64,000 nt of DNA from Streptomyces sp. 1222.5 (GTDB lineage Bacteria; Actinomycetota; Actinomycetes; Streptomycetales; Streptomycetaceae): positions 6,322,001-6,386,000 of the forward strand of contig NZ_FNSZ01000001.1 of assembly GCF_900105245.1 (NCBI RefSeq), given 5' to 3'. Under the pieces are notes generated by a model. The model was given only the letters and a program-made list of their open reading frames with translations, did no database searches and had not been told where the DNA came from. This document shows positions 9,350 to 17,749 of the stretch, in pieces. Numbering within the stretch: the stretch's first letter is position 1; each line of letters opens with the position of its first letter. The position numbers and the translations under genes are program-made.

Positions 9350-10164
9350 GCGGCAACATCCAGCTGCTGGCGGACACGCTCGCCGCCGCCAAGGCGGAGG
9401 GCCGGGCCGCGCTCATCGCCTACCTCCCCGCCGGGTTCCCGACCGTGGACGGCGGCATCGAGGCGATCAAGGCCGTCTTCGACGGCGGGGCCGACGTCGT
9501 CGAGGTCGGTCTGCCGCACAGCGACCCCGTCCTGGACGGACCGGTCATCCAGACCGCCGACGACATCGCCCTGCGCGGCGGCGTCAAGATCGCGGACGTC
9601 ATGCGCACGGTCAAGGAGGCCCACGCGGCCACCGGCAAGCCCGTGCTCGTCATGACGTACTGGAACCCCATCGACCGCTACGGCGTCGAGCGCTTCACGG
9701 CCGAGCTGGCCGAGGCGGGCGGCGCGGGCTGCATCCTGCCCGACCTGCCGGTGCAGGAGTCCGCCCTGTGGCGGGAGCACGCCGAGAAGCACGGCCTCGC
9801 GACCGTCTTCGTCGTCGCCCCCAGCAGCAAGGACGAGAGGCTCGCCCGGATCACCGCGGCGGGCAGCGGCTTCGTCTACGCCGCCTCGCTGATGGGCGTC
9901 ACCGGCACCCGCGAGTCGGTCGGCGCGCAGGCCCAGGACCTGGTCGAGCGCACCCGCGCCGCCGGCTCCGCGCTGCCCGTGTGCGTCGGACTCGGCGTCT
10001 CCGACGCGACCCAGGCCGCCGAGGTCGCCGGCTTCGCCGACGGCGTCATCGTCGGCTCGGCCTTCGTGAAGCGGATGCTGGACGCACCCGACGACGCGAC
10101 CGGCCTGGAGGCGGTCCGCGCGCTCGCCGGGGAACTCGCCAAGGGCGTGCGCGGACAGGCGTAA
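9346..10164 (+). CDS. trpA: Tryptophan synthase alpha chain
   Basis: The alpha subunit splits indole-3-glycerol phosphate to indole and glyceraldehyde-3-phosphate and channels indole to TrpB. It has 272 residues. The catalytic acids are Glu53 (VEVGLPHSDP) and Asp64 (VLDGPVIQ). The phosphate-binding end is seen in FVYAASLMGVTG and in CVGLGVSD...GVIVGSAFV. The GTG start at 9346 overlaps the trpB stop. A 12-bp hairpin 89 bases downstream probably ends the trp transcript. Confidence 0.97.
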
Positions 10165-10252
10165 CAGGCGTAACCGCAGGTCACCTGTCCTATCAGCACA
10201 TCCCGCACGACCACCGTGGAACATTCGGTCACTCGAACGAGTGGACCTCGGT

Positions 10253-10279
10253 CCGGGGAGGCGCGCTGCGCCTCCCCGG
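10253..10279 (+). terminator. trp operon terminator
   Basis: A perfect 12-bp stem (CCGGGGAGGCGC with GCGCCTCCCCGG) closes a 3-nt loop and is followed by TTCGTTCT. It ends 14 bases before the start codon of the DsbA-like gene, right beside that gene's GGGGG ribosome site. A smaller 6-bp inverted repeat (CACTCG-AA-CGAGTG) lies at 10230-10243. Confidence 0.75.
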
Positions 10280-10293
10280 TTCGTTCTGGGGGT

Positions 10294-11067
10294 GTGAGCG
10301 AGAAGAACCGTGACGGAAAGCGCACCGCCCGGGAGCGGCTGGCGGTCGAGCGTGAGAAGCAGAAGTCCGCGGACAGGCGTCGGCGCACGCTGATCGTGGG
10401 CGCGAGCGTCGTCTGCGTCCTGGCGCTCGCGGCGGTGATCGGCGTGCTCGCCGCGAACGCCGGCAAGGACAAGGGCGGCAGCGCGGGCCCGGCCGTGGCG
10501 CCTTCGGGCGCGCAGGGCAAGGACAGCCTCGCGATCCCGGTCGGCAAGGACGGCGCCAAGTCGACGCTCACCGTCTGGGAGGACTTCCGCTGCCCGGCCT
10601 GTCAGGCCTTCGAGGCGGCGTACCGGCCTACGCTCCACGAGCTGACGGACGCCGGGAAGCTGCGGGTCGAGTACCACCTGGTCCGGCTGATCGACGGCAA
10701 CCTCGGCGGCACCGGCTCGCTGCGCGCGGCGAACGCCGCCGCCTGCGCCCAGGACGCCGGGAAGTTCCGTGACTACCACGACGTGCTGTACGCGAACCAG
10801 CCGAAGGAGACCGACGACGCCTTCGGTGACGACGCCAGGCTGATCGAGCTGGCCGGCAAGGTGAACGGCCTGGACACGCCCGCCTTCCGCACGTGTGTGA
10901 AGGACGGCACCCACAACAGCTGGGTCGACAAGTCCCACGCGGCCTTCAAGGCCGGAAACTTCGGCGGCACGCCGACGGTCCTGCTCAACGGCAAGAACAT
11001 CTACCAGGACCAGACGATGACCCCGGCCAAGCTCAAGCAGATGGTGGAGGACGCCGCCAACGGGTAA
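10294..11067 (+). CDS. Membrane-anchored DsbA-like thioredoxin-fold protein
   Basis: A 257-residue extracytoplasmic thiol-disulfide protein. The basic N-terminal cytosolic segment (residues 1-31) is followed by a single transmembrane helix (about 32-54, TLIVGASVVCVLALAAVIG). A Gly/Ala linker leads to a DsbA-type thioredoxin domain with the active site C100-P-A-C103 and the cis-Pro loop GGTPTVLLNG. A second cysteine pair (AAACAQ and RTCVKD) lies in the helical insertion. The GTG start at 10294 has a GGGGG ribosome site. It stands between trpA and lgt, so a role in folding exported proteins or lipoproteins is plausible from context. Confidence 0.88.
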   Translation: MSEKNRDGKRTARERLAVEREKQKSADRRRRTLIVGASVVCVLALAAVIGVLAANAGKDKGGSAGPAVAPSGAQGKDSLAIPVGKDGAKSTLTVWEDFRCPACQAFEAAYRPTLHELTDAGKLRVEYHLVRLIDGNLGGTGSLRAANAAACAQDAGKFRDYHDVLYANQPKETDDAFGDDARLIELAGKVNGLDTPAFRTCVKDGTHNSWVDKSHAAFKAGNFGGTPTVLLNGKNIYQDQTMTPAKLKQMVEDAANG

Positions 11068-11098
11068 GCGTTTCTCACGCCCCCGTTATGGACCCGTA

Positions 11099-11129
11099 GC
11101 CGGGCGGCTTGCCGTCCCCACCGCCCGGC
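11099..11129 (+). terminator. Hairpin between the thioredoxin gene and lgt
   Basis: A 9-bp perfect stem (GCCGGGCGG with CCGCCCGGC) around a 13-nt loop, 31 bases after the thioredoxin stop and 20 bases before the lgt start. It may be a weak terminator or part of the lgt leader. Confidence 0.5.
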
Positions 11130-11149
11130 ACGGTAGCGTCGGACCTGTC

Positions 11150-12163
11150 ATGGAACTTGCCTACATTCCCAGCCCGTCGCACGGGGTGTTGTACCTCGGC
11201 CCCATCCCGCTGCGCGGCTACGCCTTCTGCATCATCATCGGTGTGTTCGTCGCCGTCTGGCTCGGCAACAGGCGCTGGATCGCCCGTGGCGGACGTTCCG
11301 GAACGGTCGCCGACATCGCGGTCTGGGCCGTGCCGTTCGGGTTGATCGGCGGCCGGCTCTACCACGTGATCACGGACTACGAGCTGTACTTCAGCGACGG
11401 CCGCAACTGGGTGGACGCCTTCAAGGTGTGGGAAGGCGGCCTGGGCATCTGGGGTGCGATCGCGCTCGGTGCGCTGGGCGCGTGGATCGGCGCCCGGCGT
11501 CGTGGCATCCCCCTGCCCGCCTACGCCGACGCCGTCGCGCCCGGCATCGCGTTCGCGCAGGCCATCGGCCGCTGGGGCAACTGGTTCAACCAGGAGCTGT
11601 ACGGCCGCGAGACGCACGTTCCGTGGGCGCTGCACATCACCTCCTCCGAGGGCGGCCGGGTGCCGGGCTACTACCACCCGACCTTCCTCTACGAGTCACT
11701 GTGGTGCGTGGGCGTGGCGCTCCTCGTCATCTGGGCCGACCGCCGCTTCAAGCTGGGACACGGCCGGGCGTTCGCGCTGTACGTCGCCGCGTACTGCGTG
11801 GGCCGCGGCTGGATCGAGTACATGCGCGTCGACGACGCCCACCACATCCTGGGCCTGCGCCTCAACGACTGGACCGCGCTGTTCGTCTTCCTGCTGGCCG
11901 TGGTGTACATCGTGGTGTCGTCGAGGATCCGGCCCGGGCGTGAGGCGGTCGTCGAGCCGGGTGCCTCCGACGGCGCCTCCGAGACTCCGGCGGACGGGTC
12001 CGCCACCGGTTCGGCCGAGGACGCCCCCGAGGAGCCGGCCGACGGTGTCCCGGACGGCCCGTCCGACGGCACGGAAACCGTCGCCGACGCCGACGGGAAG
12101 GCCGGGCCGGCCGCCGGGCAGGTGACGGAGGAGACCGCCGAGTCCGCTCCGAAGAAGAGCTGA
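11150..12163 (+). CDS. lgt: Prolipoprotein diacylglyceryl transferase
   Basis: This membrane enzyme transfers diacylglyceryl from phosphatidylglycerol to the lipobox cysteine of prolipoproteins. About seven transmembrane segments are visible. The Lgt signature lies at residues 139-152 (IGRWGNWFNQELYG). The substrate-loop motif reads WEGGLGIWG, where E. coli has His-Gly-Gly-Leu; this variant fits actinobacterial Lgt. The total is 337 residues, longer than the core because of an acidic Ala/Glu/Asp/Pro-rich cytosolic tail from about residue 275. The lipoprotein LivJ encoded at 61485-62720 would be a client. The start is ATG 11150. Confidence 0.95.
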   Translation: MELAYIPSPSHGVLYLGPIPLRGYAFCIIIGVFVAVWLGNRRWIARGGRSGTVADIAVWAVPFGLIGGRLYHVITDYELYFSDGRNWVDAFKVWEGGLGIWGAIALGALGAWIGARRRGIPLPAYADAVAPGIAFAQAIGRWGNWFNQELYGRETHVPWALHITSSEGGRVPGYYHPTFLYESLWCVGVALLVIWADRRFKLGHGRAFALYVAAYCVGRGWIEYMRVDDAHHILGLRLNDWTALFVFLLAVVYIVVSSRIRPGREAVVEPGASDGASETPADGSATGSAEDAPEEPADGVPDGPSDGTETVADADGKAGPAAGQVTEETAESAPKKS

Positions 12164-12179
12164 CCGCGGGTCGTACGTG

Positions 12180-12214
12180 ACCGAGGGCGCCCGGGATCTC
12201 CGGGCGCCCTCGGT
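12180..12214. terminator. Bidirectional terminator between lgt and the convergent lyase gene
   Basis: A perfect 15-bp stem (12180-12194 with 12200-12214, core CCGAGGGCGCCCGG) around a 5-nt loop, placed 16 bases after lgt and 36 bases after the convergent lyase gene. It could serve both strands. Confidence 0.8.
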
Positions 12215-12250
12215 GTGTTCCGGGCGCGTGGCCGCGGTGGCGGGGTCCCG

Positions 12251-13063
12251 TCACCCTCTGCGGGCCAGCGACAGGGTCCGCTGGGCGAGGGCGACCACCG
12301 CCGCGTCGACGAAGCGGCCGTCGGGCAGTGCCTGGGCGCCCGGGTCCGCCGCCGCGGCCTTGATGATCGTCTCGGCCTGCTCGATCTCCGCGGGAGTGGG
12401 GAGATAGGCCCGCTCGATGACCGGCAGCTGCCGGGGGTGGATGGCGGCGCGGCCCAGGAAGCCGAGGGCGCGGCCGTGGGCGCAGGACGCGGCGAGCCCG
12501 TCCAGGTCGCGGATGTCGGGGTGGACGGACTGCGGCGGCGGGGCGAGTCCGGCCGCGCGGGCGGCGACGACCACGCGGGAGCGGGACCAGTCCAGGCCCG
12601 CGTCGGCCCGGACACCCAGGTCGGCCCGGAGGTCGGCCTCGCCCAGGGAGATGCCCCGCAGGGAGGGGTGGGCGCCGGCGATCTCGTGGGCGTGCTCGAT
12701 GCCGAGGGCCGACTCCAGCAGGGCGTACAGCGGGAGCGGCGTCGTCACCGCGACCTGCCTGATCTGGCCGGGCGAGGTCACTTTCGGCAGCCGCAGCCCG
12801 CGGACGCCCGGCAGGGTGGCCAGCGCCGTGAGGTCGGCGGCCGCCCAGGGGCCGTCCAGGGCGTTGACGCGGACGTGCACCGGGACCGGCTGGGGGGCGC
12901 GGAGCAGCTCGGCCGTGGCCGTGCGGGCGTACTCCTTGCGGTCCGGGGCGACCGCGTCCTCCAGGTCGATCACCACGACGTCGGCGCCCGCGACGAGCGC
13001 CTTGGTGACGACGTGCGGGCGGTCGCCGGGGACGTAGAGCCAGGTGAGCGGGGTCGGGGTCAC
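12251..13063 (-). CDS. CitE/HpcH-HpaI-type CoA ester lyase
   Basis: A 270-residue TIM-barrel lyase of the CitE-like (citrate lyase beta/malyl-CoA lyase) family. These enzymes cleave or form C-C bonds in acyl-CoA esters such as citramalyl- or malyl-CoA. Motifs visible: LYVPGDRP (residues 9-16), VVIDLEDAVAP (Mg-binding Asp/Glu region), VHVRVNA, LRLPKV, YALLESALGI (catalytic/metal Glu) and GFLGRAAIHPRQLP. The exact substrate is not known. It is the last gene of the seven-gene ADP-ribosylglycohydrolase operon and starts at a GTG that overlaps the CoA-transferase stop by four bases. This coupling suggests that the transferase and lyase act in sequence on one organic acid. Confidence 0.88.
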   Translation of the reverse strand: MTPTPLTWLYVPGDRPHVVTKALVAGADVVVIDLEDAVAPDRKEYARTATAELLRAPQPVPVHVRVNALDGPWAAADLTALATLPGVRGLRLPKVTSPGQIRQVAVTTPLPLYALLESALGIEHAHEIAGAHPSLRGISLGEADLRADLGVRADAGLDWSRSRVVVAARAAGLAPPPQSVHPDIRDLDGLAASCAHGRALGFLGRAAIHPRQLPVIERAYLPTPAEIEQAETIIKAAAADPGAQALPDGRFVDAAVVALAQRTLSLARRG

Positions 13064-14265
13064 AGGGCGCCCTCCGCGCGCAGGGCGGCGATCTCGTCCG
13101 GGCCGAGGCCCGCCTCGGTGAGCACGGCCTCGGTGTCGGCGCCGTGCGGGCGGCCGGCCCAGCGGATCGCGCCGGGGGTCGCGGAGAGGCGGAAGAGGAC
13201 GTTCTGCATGCGCAGGGCGCCCAGCTCGGGGTCCGGGACGGTGGTGACCGTGTCCAGGGCCTGGTACTGCGGATCGGCGAGGACGTCACGGACGTCCTGG
13301 ACCGGGGCCACCGCCGCCTCCGCCTTCTCGAACGCCGCCAGCACCTCGGCGCGGTCGCGGACGGCGATCCAGGAGCCGACCGCCTCGTCCAGCACGTCGG
13401 CGTGGGCGGCCCGGTCGGCGCCGGACGCGAACCACGGTTCCCCGATCAGCTCCGGGCGGCCCACCAGGCGCATCACCCGCTCGGCGACCGACTGCGCCGA
13501 GGTGGAGACGGCGACCCAGGCGCCGTCGGCGGTGCGGTAGGTGTTGCGCGGGGCGTTGTTCGCGGACCGGTTGCCGGTGCGTTCCTGGACGTAGCCGAGC
13601 TGGTCGTACCAGGTGGGCTGGGGGCCCAGGACCGACAGGATCGGCTCGATGATCGCCATGTCGACGACCTGGCCCGTGCCGGTGCGCTCCCGTGCGGCGA
13701 GCGCGGTCAGCACGGCGCACGCGGTCGCCAGGCCCGCGACGGAGTCCGCGAGCCCGAAGGGCGGGAGCGTCGGCGGCGCGTCCGGCTCGCCGGTGATCGC
13801 GGCGAAGCCGCTCATCGCCTCCGCGAGGGTGCCGAACCCCGGGCGGCGGGCGTACGGGCCGAACTGGCCGAAGGCGGTGACCCGGGCGAGGACGAGCCGT
13901 GGGTTGGCCGCCGACAGCTCGTCCCAGCCCAGGTCCCATCTCTCCAGGGTGCCGGGGCGGAAGTTCTCGATCACGACGTCGGCACCGGCGGCGAGTCGCA
14001 GCAGCGTGGCGCGGCCGCCGGACGTGGACAGGTCGAGGGTGACGGTCCGCTTGTTGCGGCCGAGCACCTTCCACCACAGGCCGACCCCGTGCTTGGCGGG
14101 GCCGTGCCCCCGGGAGGGGTCGGGCCTGCGCGGGTGCTCGACCTTGATCACCTCGGCGCCGAAGTCGCCGAGCATCGTGGCGGCCAGCGGGCCGGCGAAC
14201 AGGGTCGCGAGGTCCAGGACCCGCAGACCGTCCAGGGCGGGGGGCGTGGGCGTGGTCGTCCTCAT
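13060..14265 (-). CDS. CaiB/BaiF family (class III) CoA-transferase
   Basis: A class III CoA-transferase of 401 residues, moving CoA between carboxylic acids through an aspartyl-CoA intermediate. Features seen: LDGLRVLDLATLFAGPLAATMLGDFGAEVIKVE at the N-terminus, RNKRTVTLDL, IENFRPGTLERWDLG, and LADSVAGLATA, which holds the probable catalytic Asp. The NTYRTADGAWVAVS and QNVLFRLSATPG segments are also typical. The donor and acceptor are unknown. It overlaps ribokinase (upstream) and the CitE-like lyase (downstream) by four bases each, so all three are translationally coupled. Confidence 0.9.
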   Translation of the reverse strand: MRTTTPTPPALDGLRVLDLATLFAGPLAATMLGDFGAEVIKVEHPRRPDPSRGHGPAKHGVGLWWKVLGRNKRTVTLDLSTSGGRATLLRLAAGADVVIENFRPGTLERWDLGWDELSAANPRLVLARVTAFGQFGPYARRPGFGTLAEAMSGFAAITGEPDAPPTLPPFGLADSVAGLATACAVLTALAARERTGTGQVVDMAIIEPILSVLGPQPTWYDQLGYVQERTGNRSANNAPRNTYRTADGAWVAVSTSAQSVAERVMRLVGRPELIGEPWFASGADRAAHADVLDEAVGSWIAVRDRAEVLAAFEKAEAAVAPVQDVRDVLADPQYQALDTVTTVPDPELGALRMQNVLFRLSATPGAIRWAGRPHGADTEAVLTEAGLGPDEIAALRAEGAL

Positions 14266-15155
14266 GCGGTGTACTGCGCCTCGATCTCCGGGCGGTACGG
14301 CATCGACGCGGACGCCCCGGCCCGCTGGACGGAGAGCGCCGCCGCGGCGGCCGCCCAGGACAGGGCCTCCCGCACCGGTTTCTCCTCGGCGAGGGCCACC
14401 GCGAGCGCCCCGACGAAGGTGTCGCCCGCACCCGTGGAGTCGACGGCGGGCACTTGGGGCGCCGGGACCACCAGGGGTTCGACGCCTCGCGCCAGGTAGA
14501 GGCTGCCGGTCGCGCCGAGGGTGACGACGACCTCCGGGACCTGGTCCAGCAGGGCGGCGGCGGCCTCCCGCGGGTCGGTGCGGCCGGTGAGGGTGACCGC
14601 CTCGTACTCGTTCGGCACCAACAGGTCGGTCGCCGCGAGGAGTTCGGCCGGCAGGGGCTGGGCGGGGGCCGGGGTGAGGACGGTGCGGACCCCGTGTCGG
14701 CGGGCCGCCTCGGCGCCCGCGACGACCGCGGCCAGGGGGATCTCCAGCTGGAGCAGCAGGGCGTCGGCGGAGGCGATCACCCCCTCGTCGCCGGGGGAGA
14801 GGTGGTCGACGGTGCCGTTCGCGCCGGGGACGACGACGATCGAGTTGCCGCCCTCGTCGTCGACCACGATGTGCGCGGTGCCGGAGGGGCCCTCGACGGT
14901 GCGCAGGGAGTCGGTGTCCACCCCGGAGTGTTCGAGGGTGTCGCGCAGGCGCAGGCCGAATGCGTCGTTGCCGACGGCGCCGATCATCGAGACGGTGGCG
15001 CCGGCGCGGGCCGCGGCGACGGCCTGGTTGGCGCCCTTGCCGCCGGGGACCGTGCGGAACTCCCGTCCCGTCACGGTCTCCCCGCGCTGCGGGGCCTTGC
15101 CGACATAGGCGACGAGGTCCATGTTCGTGCTGCCGAGGACGGCGATATGGGTCAT
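14262..15155 (-). CDS. rbsK: Ribokinase
   Basis: A PfkB-family kinase of 297 residues that phosphorylates D-ribose to ribose-5-phosphate. Signatures: VLGSTNMDLV at the N-terminus, the sugar-binding PGGKGANQAVAAARAGA, TLGATGSLY, and the ATP/anion-hole motif DSTGAGDTFVGAL with the catalytic Asp. Nothing distinguishes it from true ribokinase, although related sugar or nucleoside kinases remain possible. It begins at an ATG overlapping the stop of an ADP-ribosylglycohydrolase gene. The pairing suggests that ribose from ADP-ribose or nucleoside breakdown is returned to the pentose phosphate pool. Confidence 0.9.
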   Translation of the reverse strand: MTHIAVLGSTNMDLVAYVGKAPQRGETVTGREFRTVPGGKGANQAVAAARAGATVSMIGAVGNDAFGLRLRDTLEHSGVDTDSLRTVEGPSGTAHIVVDDEGGNSIVVVPGANGTVDHLSPGDEGVIASADALLLQLEIPLAAVVAGAEAARRHGVRTVLTPAPAQPLPAELLAATDLLVPNEYEAVTLTGRTDPREAAAALLDQVPEVVVTLGATGSLYLARGVEPLVVPAPQVPAVDSTGAGDTFVGALAVALAEEKPVREALSWAAAAAALSVQRAGASASMPYRPEIEAQYTA

Positions 15156-16525
15156 GAGCGGGTCGCCTCCGGGTGGGTGACCAGGTGGGTGAGGTGGGCG
15201 AGGGAGTCGAATCCGGTGCCGTCGAAGTCGCCGACGGTGGTGGCGAGCCGGTTCTTCAGCGGGGCCCGCCAGCGGTCGGGGAGAGCCGCGGGGTCGCCGG
15301 CCAGGAGCCCGGCGACGCTGCCGGCGGTGGCGCCGGCCGAGTCGGTGTCCCAGCCGCCGGACACCGCGCGTCCGACGGACCCGGTGAAGTCGCCGTCCGC
15401 GTGGCTGAGGGCGGCGGCGATCAGGGCGGTGTTGGGGACGGCGTGCACCCAGTGGTGGGTGGCGGCGTAGGTGGCGTGGAGTTCGTCCACGATCGTGTCG
15501 AAGTCCTCGTGCGCGGCGGCCAGCCGGACGGCGTGGTCGACCGCCCCCGCCAGCCGGGACCGGGACGGGACCACCGCACGGCCGGCGCGCAGGCAGCCGT
15601 GGACGTCGTCGGTGCCCGCGGCGGCGGTGGCGATGACGGCGGCCGTGAACATCGCCGCGTAGACGCCGTTGGCGGTGTGGGTGAGGACGGCGTCGCGGTG
15701 TGCCTGTTCGGCGGCGGCGGCCGGGTCGCCGGGGTTGCTCCAGCCGTGCACGTCGGCGCGGATCAGGGCGCCGATCCACTCCCGGAACGGGTTGCGGTGA
15801 CGTGCGGTGTGCGGGGGCTCGATACCGCCCAGGAGGTTGCGGTAGGCGATGCGCTCCGCCGTGAAGGTGCGGCCGGGCGGGAGTTCGTCCAGCCAGAGCC
15901 GGGCCACGTCCGCGGTGGTGAAGGACTTTCCGTGGCGCTGGAGGAGCAGCAGGTTCAGCAGGGGGTAGTTGAGGTCGTCGTCCTCGGGCATGCCGTCGAT
16001 GTTCTCGGCGAGGGAGGTGGCGGCCGAGCGGCGATTCCAGGGGTAAGTGTCGAGAAGCGCGGCGGGGACGCCCCTGGCGGTGAAGTAGCCGGTCAGGGGC
16101 CAGTTCCCAGCGGCCTGGGCGAGGGCGCGGACACCGTCCAGCGGGAGTTTCTCCACCGGCTTGCCGAGCAGGCAGCCGATGGCCCGGCCCAGCCAGGCGG
16201 CCTCCAGGGCGGCCGGGGCCGGCCCGGGGAGGTCCCGTGCGGCGGGCCAGTCCGGACAGGCGGCCCTGATCCCGGGCAGGTCCGTCGGCTCGTCCTCGGC
16301 CAGTCTGCTCGGCAGGTCGGCGAGTTCGTCCAGCAGGTCATCGGCCAGCAGGCGCAGGTACCGGGACACGCGATGCGGGGACGCCCCCGCGCGGTCCGGC
16401 GCGTCCGGGCCGCCGGCCGCGCGCCAGCGCGCCGCGACCGCCGCCGGCTCCCGGCCGTCCAGCCGGGCCTGGCGGAGTTCGTGGCCCAGGAGGTCCTCCG
16501 GCTGGACCCAGGTCAGGCGCAGCAC
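15152..16525 (-). CDS. ADP-ribosylglycohydrolase family protein (operon copy 1)
   Basis: An all-helical ADP-ribosylglycohydrolase-fold protein of 457 residues; members remove ADP-ribose from proteins, nucleic acids or small molecules using two Mg ions. An N-terminal segment of about 110 residues (VQPEDLLGHELRQARLDGRE...) precedes the catalytic core, which starts at AAWLGRAIGCLLGKPVEKL. The first metal motif is PEDDDLNYPLL, a variant without the usual T-D-D-T; the second is GGWDTDSAGATAG, intact. The GTG start at 16525 (VLRLTWVQPED) overlaps the preceding paralogue by 13 bases. The long N-terminal domain marks it as a separate subfamily. The substrate is unknown. Confidence 0.85.
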   Translation of the reverse strand: MLRLTWVQPEDLLGHELRQARLDGREPAAVAARWRAAGGPDAPDRAGASPHRVSRYLRLLADDLLDELADLPSRLAEDEPTDLPGIRAACPDWPAARDLPGPAPAALEAAWLGRAIGCLLGKPVEKLPLDGVRALAQAAGNWPLTGYFTARGVPAALLDTYPWNRRSAATSLAENIDGMPEDDDLNYPLLNLLLLQRHGKSFTTADVARLWLDELPPGRTFTAERIAYRNLLGGIEPPHTARHRNPFREWIGALIRADVHGWSNPGDPAAAAEQAHRDAVLTHTANGVYAAMFTAAVIATAAAGTDDVHGCLRAGRAVVPSRSRLAGAVDHAVRLAAAHEDFDTIVDELHATYAATHHWVHAVPNTALIAAALSHADGDFTGSVGRAVSGGWDTDSAGATAGSVAGLLAGDPAALPDRWRAPLKNRLATTVGDFDGTGFDSLAHLTHLVTHPEATRS

Positions 16526-17742
16526 GGGCGGCCTCCGAGCGCGGTGAACGCCTGCTCGTGGGAGCGGCGGCGCAGTACGTCCCGTTCGAAGACCTCGCGG
16601 GTGACGGCGGTGAGCGTGCGGGCCGGGGCCCACAGGTCCAGGCGGCTCGCCTCCGCGACGGTCTTCGCCCAGTCCTCGGGCACGGGGGAGCCGAGGGCGC
16701 CCGCGAGGGCCCCGGCCATCGTCGCGATCGAGTCGCAGTCGCGGCCGTAGTTCACCGAGCCGAGGACGGCGTGCCGGTAGTCGCCGCCGGAGACCAGCAA
16801 CATGCCGAGGGCGACGGGGAGTTCCTCGATGGAGTGCAGCCGGGAGGGGCGGCGGGCGCCGAGGGAGGGCGCGCGGTAGTCGGGGCCGACCGTGTCGTAC
16901 GGGGCGACCGCCGTGCGCAGCGGGCCGAGCGCCGACTCGAAGTCGCTGTATCCGTACGCCACTTCGCAGACCTTCTCGATCGCCGCGCGGGTGCCGTCCC
17001 GGGCGAGGGACAGGCAGGCCGTCACGACCGAGTCCGGGGTGGCGTCCGGTGCGGTGGCGGCGGCGACGGCCGCGGCGAAGACCCCGGCCGCCTCTCGGCC
17101 GTACGACGACTGGTGCGCACCGGCGACGTCCAGCGCCTCGGCGTACGCTGCGGCCGGGTTGGCGGCGTTGACCAGGCCGACCGGGGCCATGTACATCGCC
17201 GCGCCGCAGTTGACGATGTTGCCGGTGCCCGCCTCCCGGGGATCGACGTGGCCGTAGGCGAGCCGGGCCACGAGCCACTTCTCGGCGAGGAAGACGCGGT
17301 GCAGCGGCAGCGCCTCCGCCTCCAGTTCCGGGATCCAGCGGGGGTTCGTCATCAGATCCGGGACCAGGTGGTCGGCGATCGCGTACGCGTCGAGGTGGTC
17401 GCGGACGCGGTCGTAGACCCGGATCAGCGCGTGGGTCATCAGGGTGTCGTCGGTGACGTGGCCGTCGCCCTTGTGGTACGGCGCGATGGGGCGGGCGGTG
17501 CGCCAGTCGGCGCCGTGCCAGGGCCCGACGACGCCGTGGATCCGGCCGCCGTGGCGTTCCGTGATCTGGTCGGGGGAGTAGCCCTCGACCGGGCCGCCGA
17601 GGGCGTCGCCCACGGCGGCACCCACGAGCGCTCCGGTGATCCGCTCGTCGAGTCCGTGCCGGGGCGGTTCGCCGCGGTCCGCCTCCGCGGATCGAGGAGG
17701 GTCGGTGGCTCGTTCGGGGTCTTTGGGTTCTTCGGGCGTCAT
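16513..17742 (-). CDS. ADP-ribosylglycohydrolase family protein (operon copy 2)
   Basis: A 409-residue ADP-ribosylglycohydrolase with both metal-binding motifs intact: VTDDTLMTHAL at about residues 96-106 and YGRDCDSIATMAGALAGAL near the C-terminus. The core begins ERITGALVGAAVGDALGGPVEG after a 30-residue charged leader. It is the most canonical catalytic member of the four paralogues, so I expect real hydrolase activity. Its target (protein, tRNA/DNA adduct, nucleoside or free ADP-ribose conjugate) cannot be inferred. The start is ATG 17742, 7 bases after the stop of copy 3. Confidence 0.9.
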   Translation of the reverse strand: MTPEEPKDPERATDPPRSAEADRGEPPRHGLDERITGALVGAAVGDALGGPVEGYSPDQITERHGGRIHGVVGPWHGADWRTARPIAPYHKGDGHVTDDTLMTHALIRVYDRVRDHLDAYAIADHLVPDLMTNPRWIPELEAEALPLHRVFLAEKWLVARLAYGHVDPREAGTGNIVNCGAAMYMAPVGLVNAANPAAAYAEALDVAGAHQSSYGREAAGVFAAAVAAATAPDATPDSVVTACLSLARDGTRAAIEKVCEVAYGYSDFESALGPLRTAVAPYDTVGPDYRAPSLGARRPSRLHSIEELPVALGMLLVSGGDYRHAVLGSVNYGRDCDSIATMAGALAGALGSPVPEDWAKTVAEASRLDLWAPARTLTAVTREVFERDVLRRRSHEQAFTALGGRPCCA

Positions 17743-17749
17743 GCCCGAA

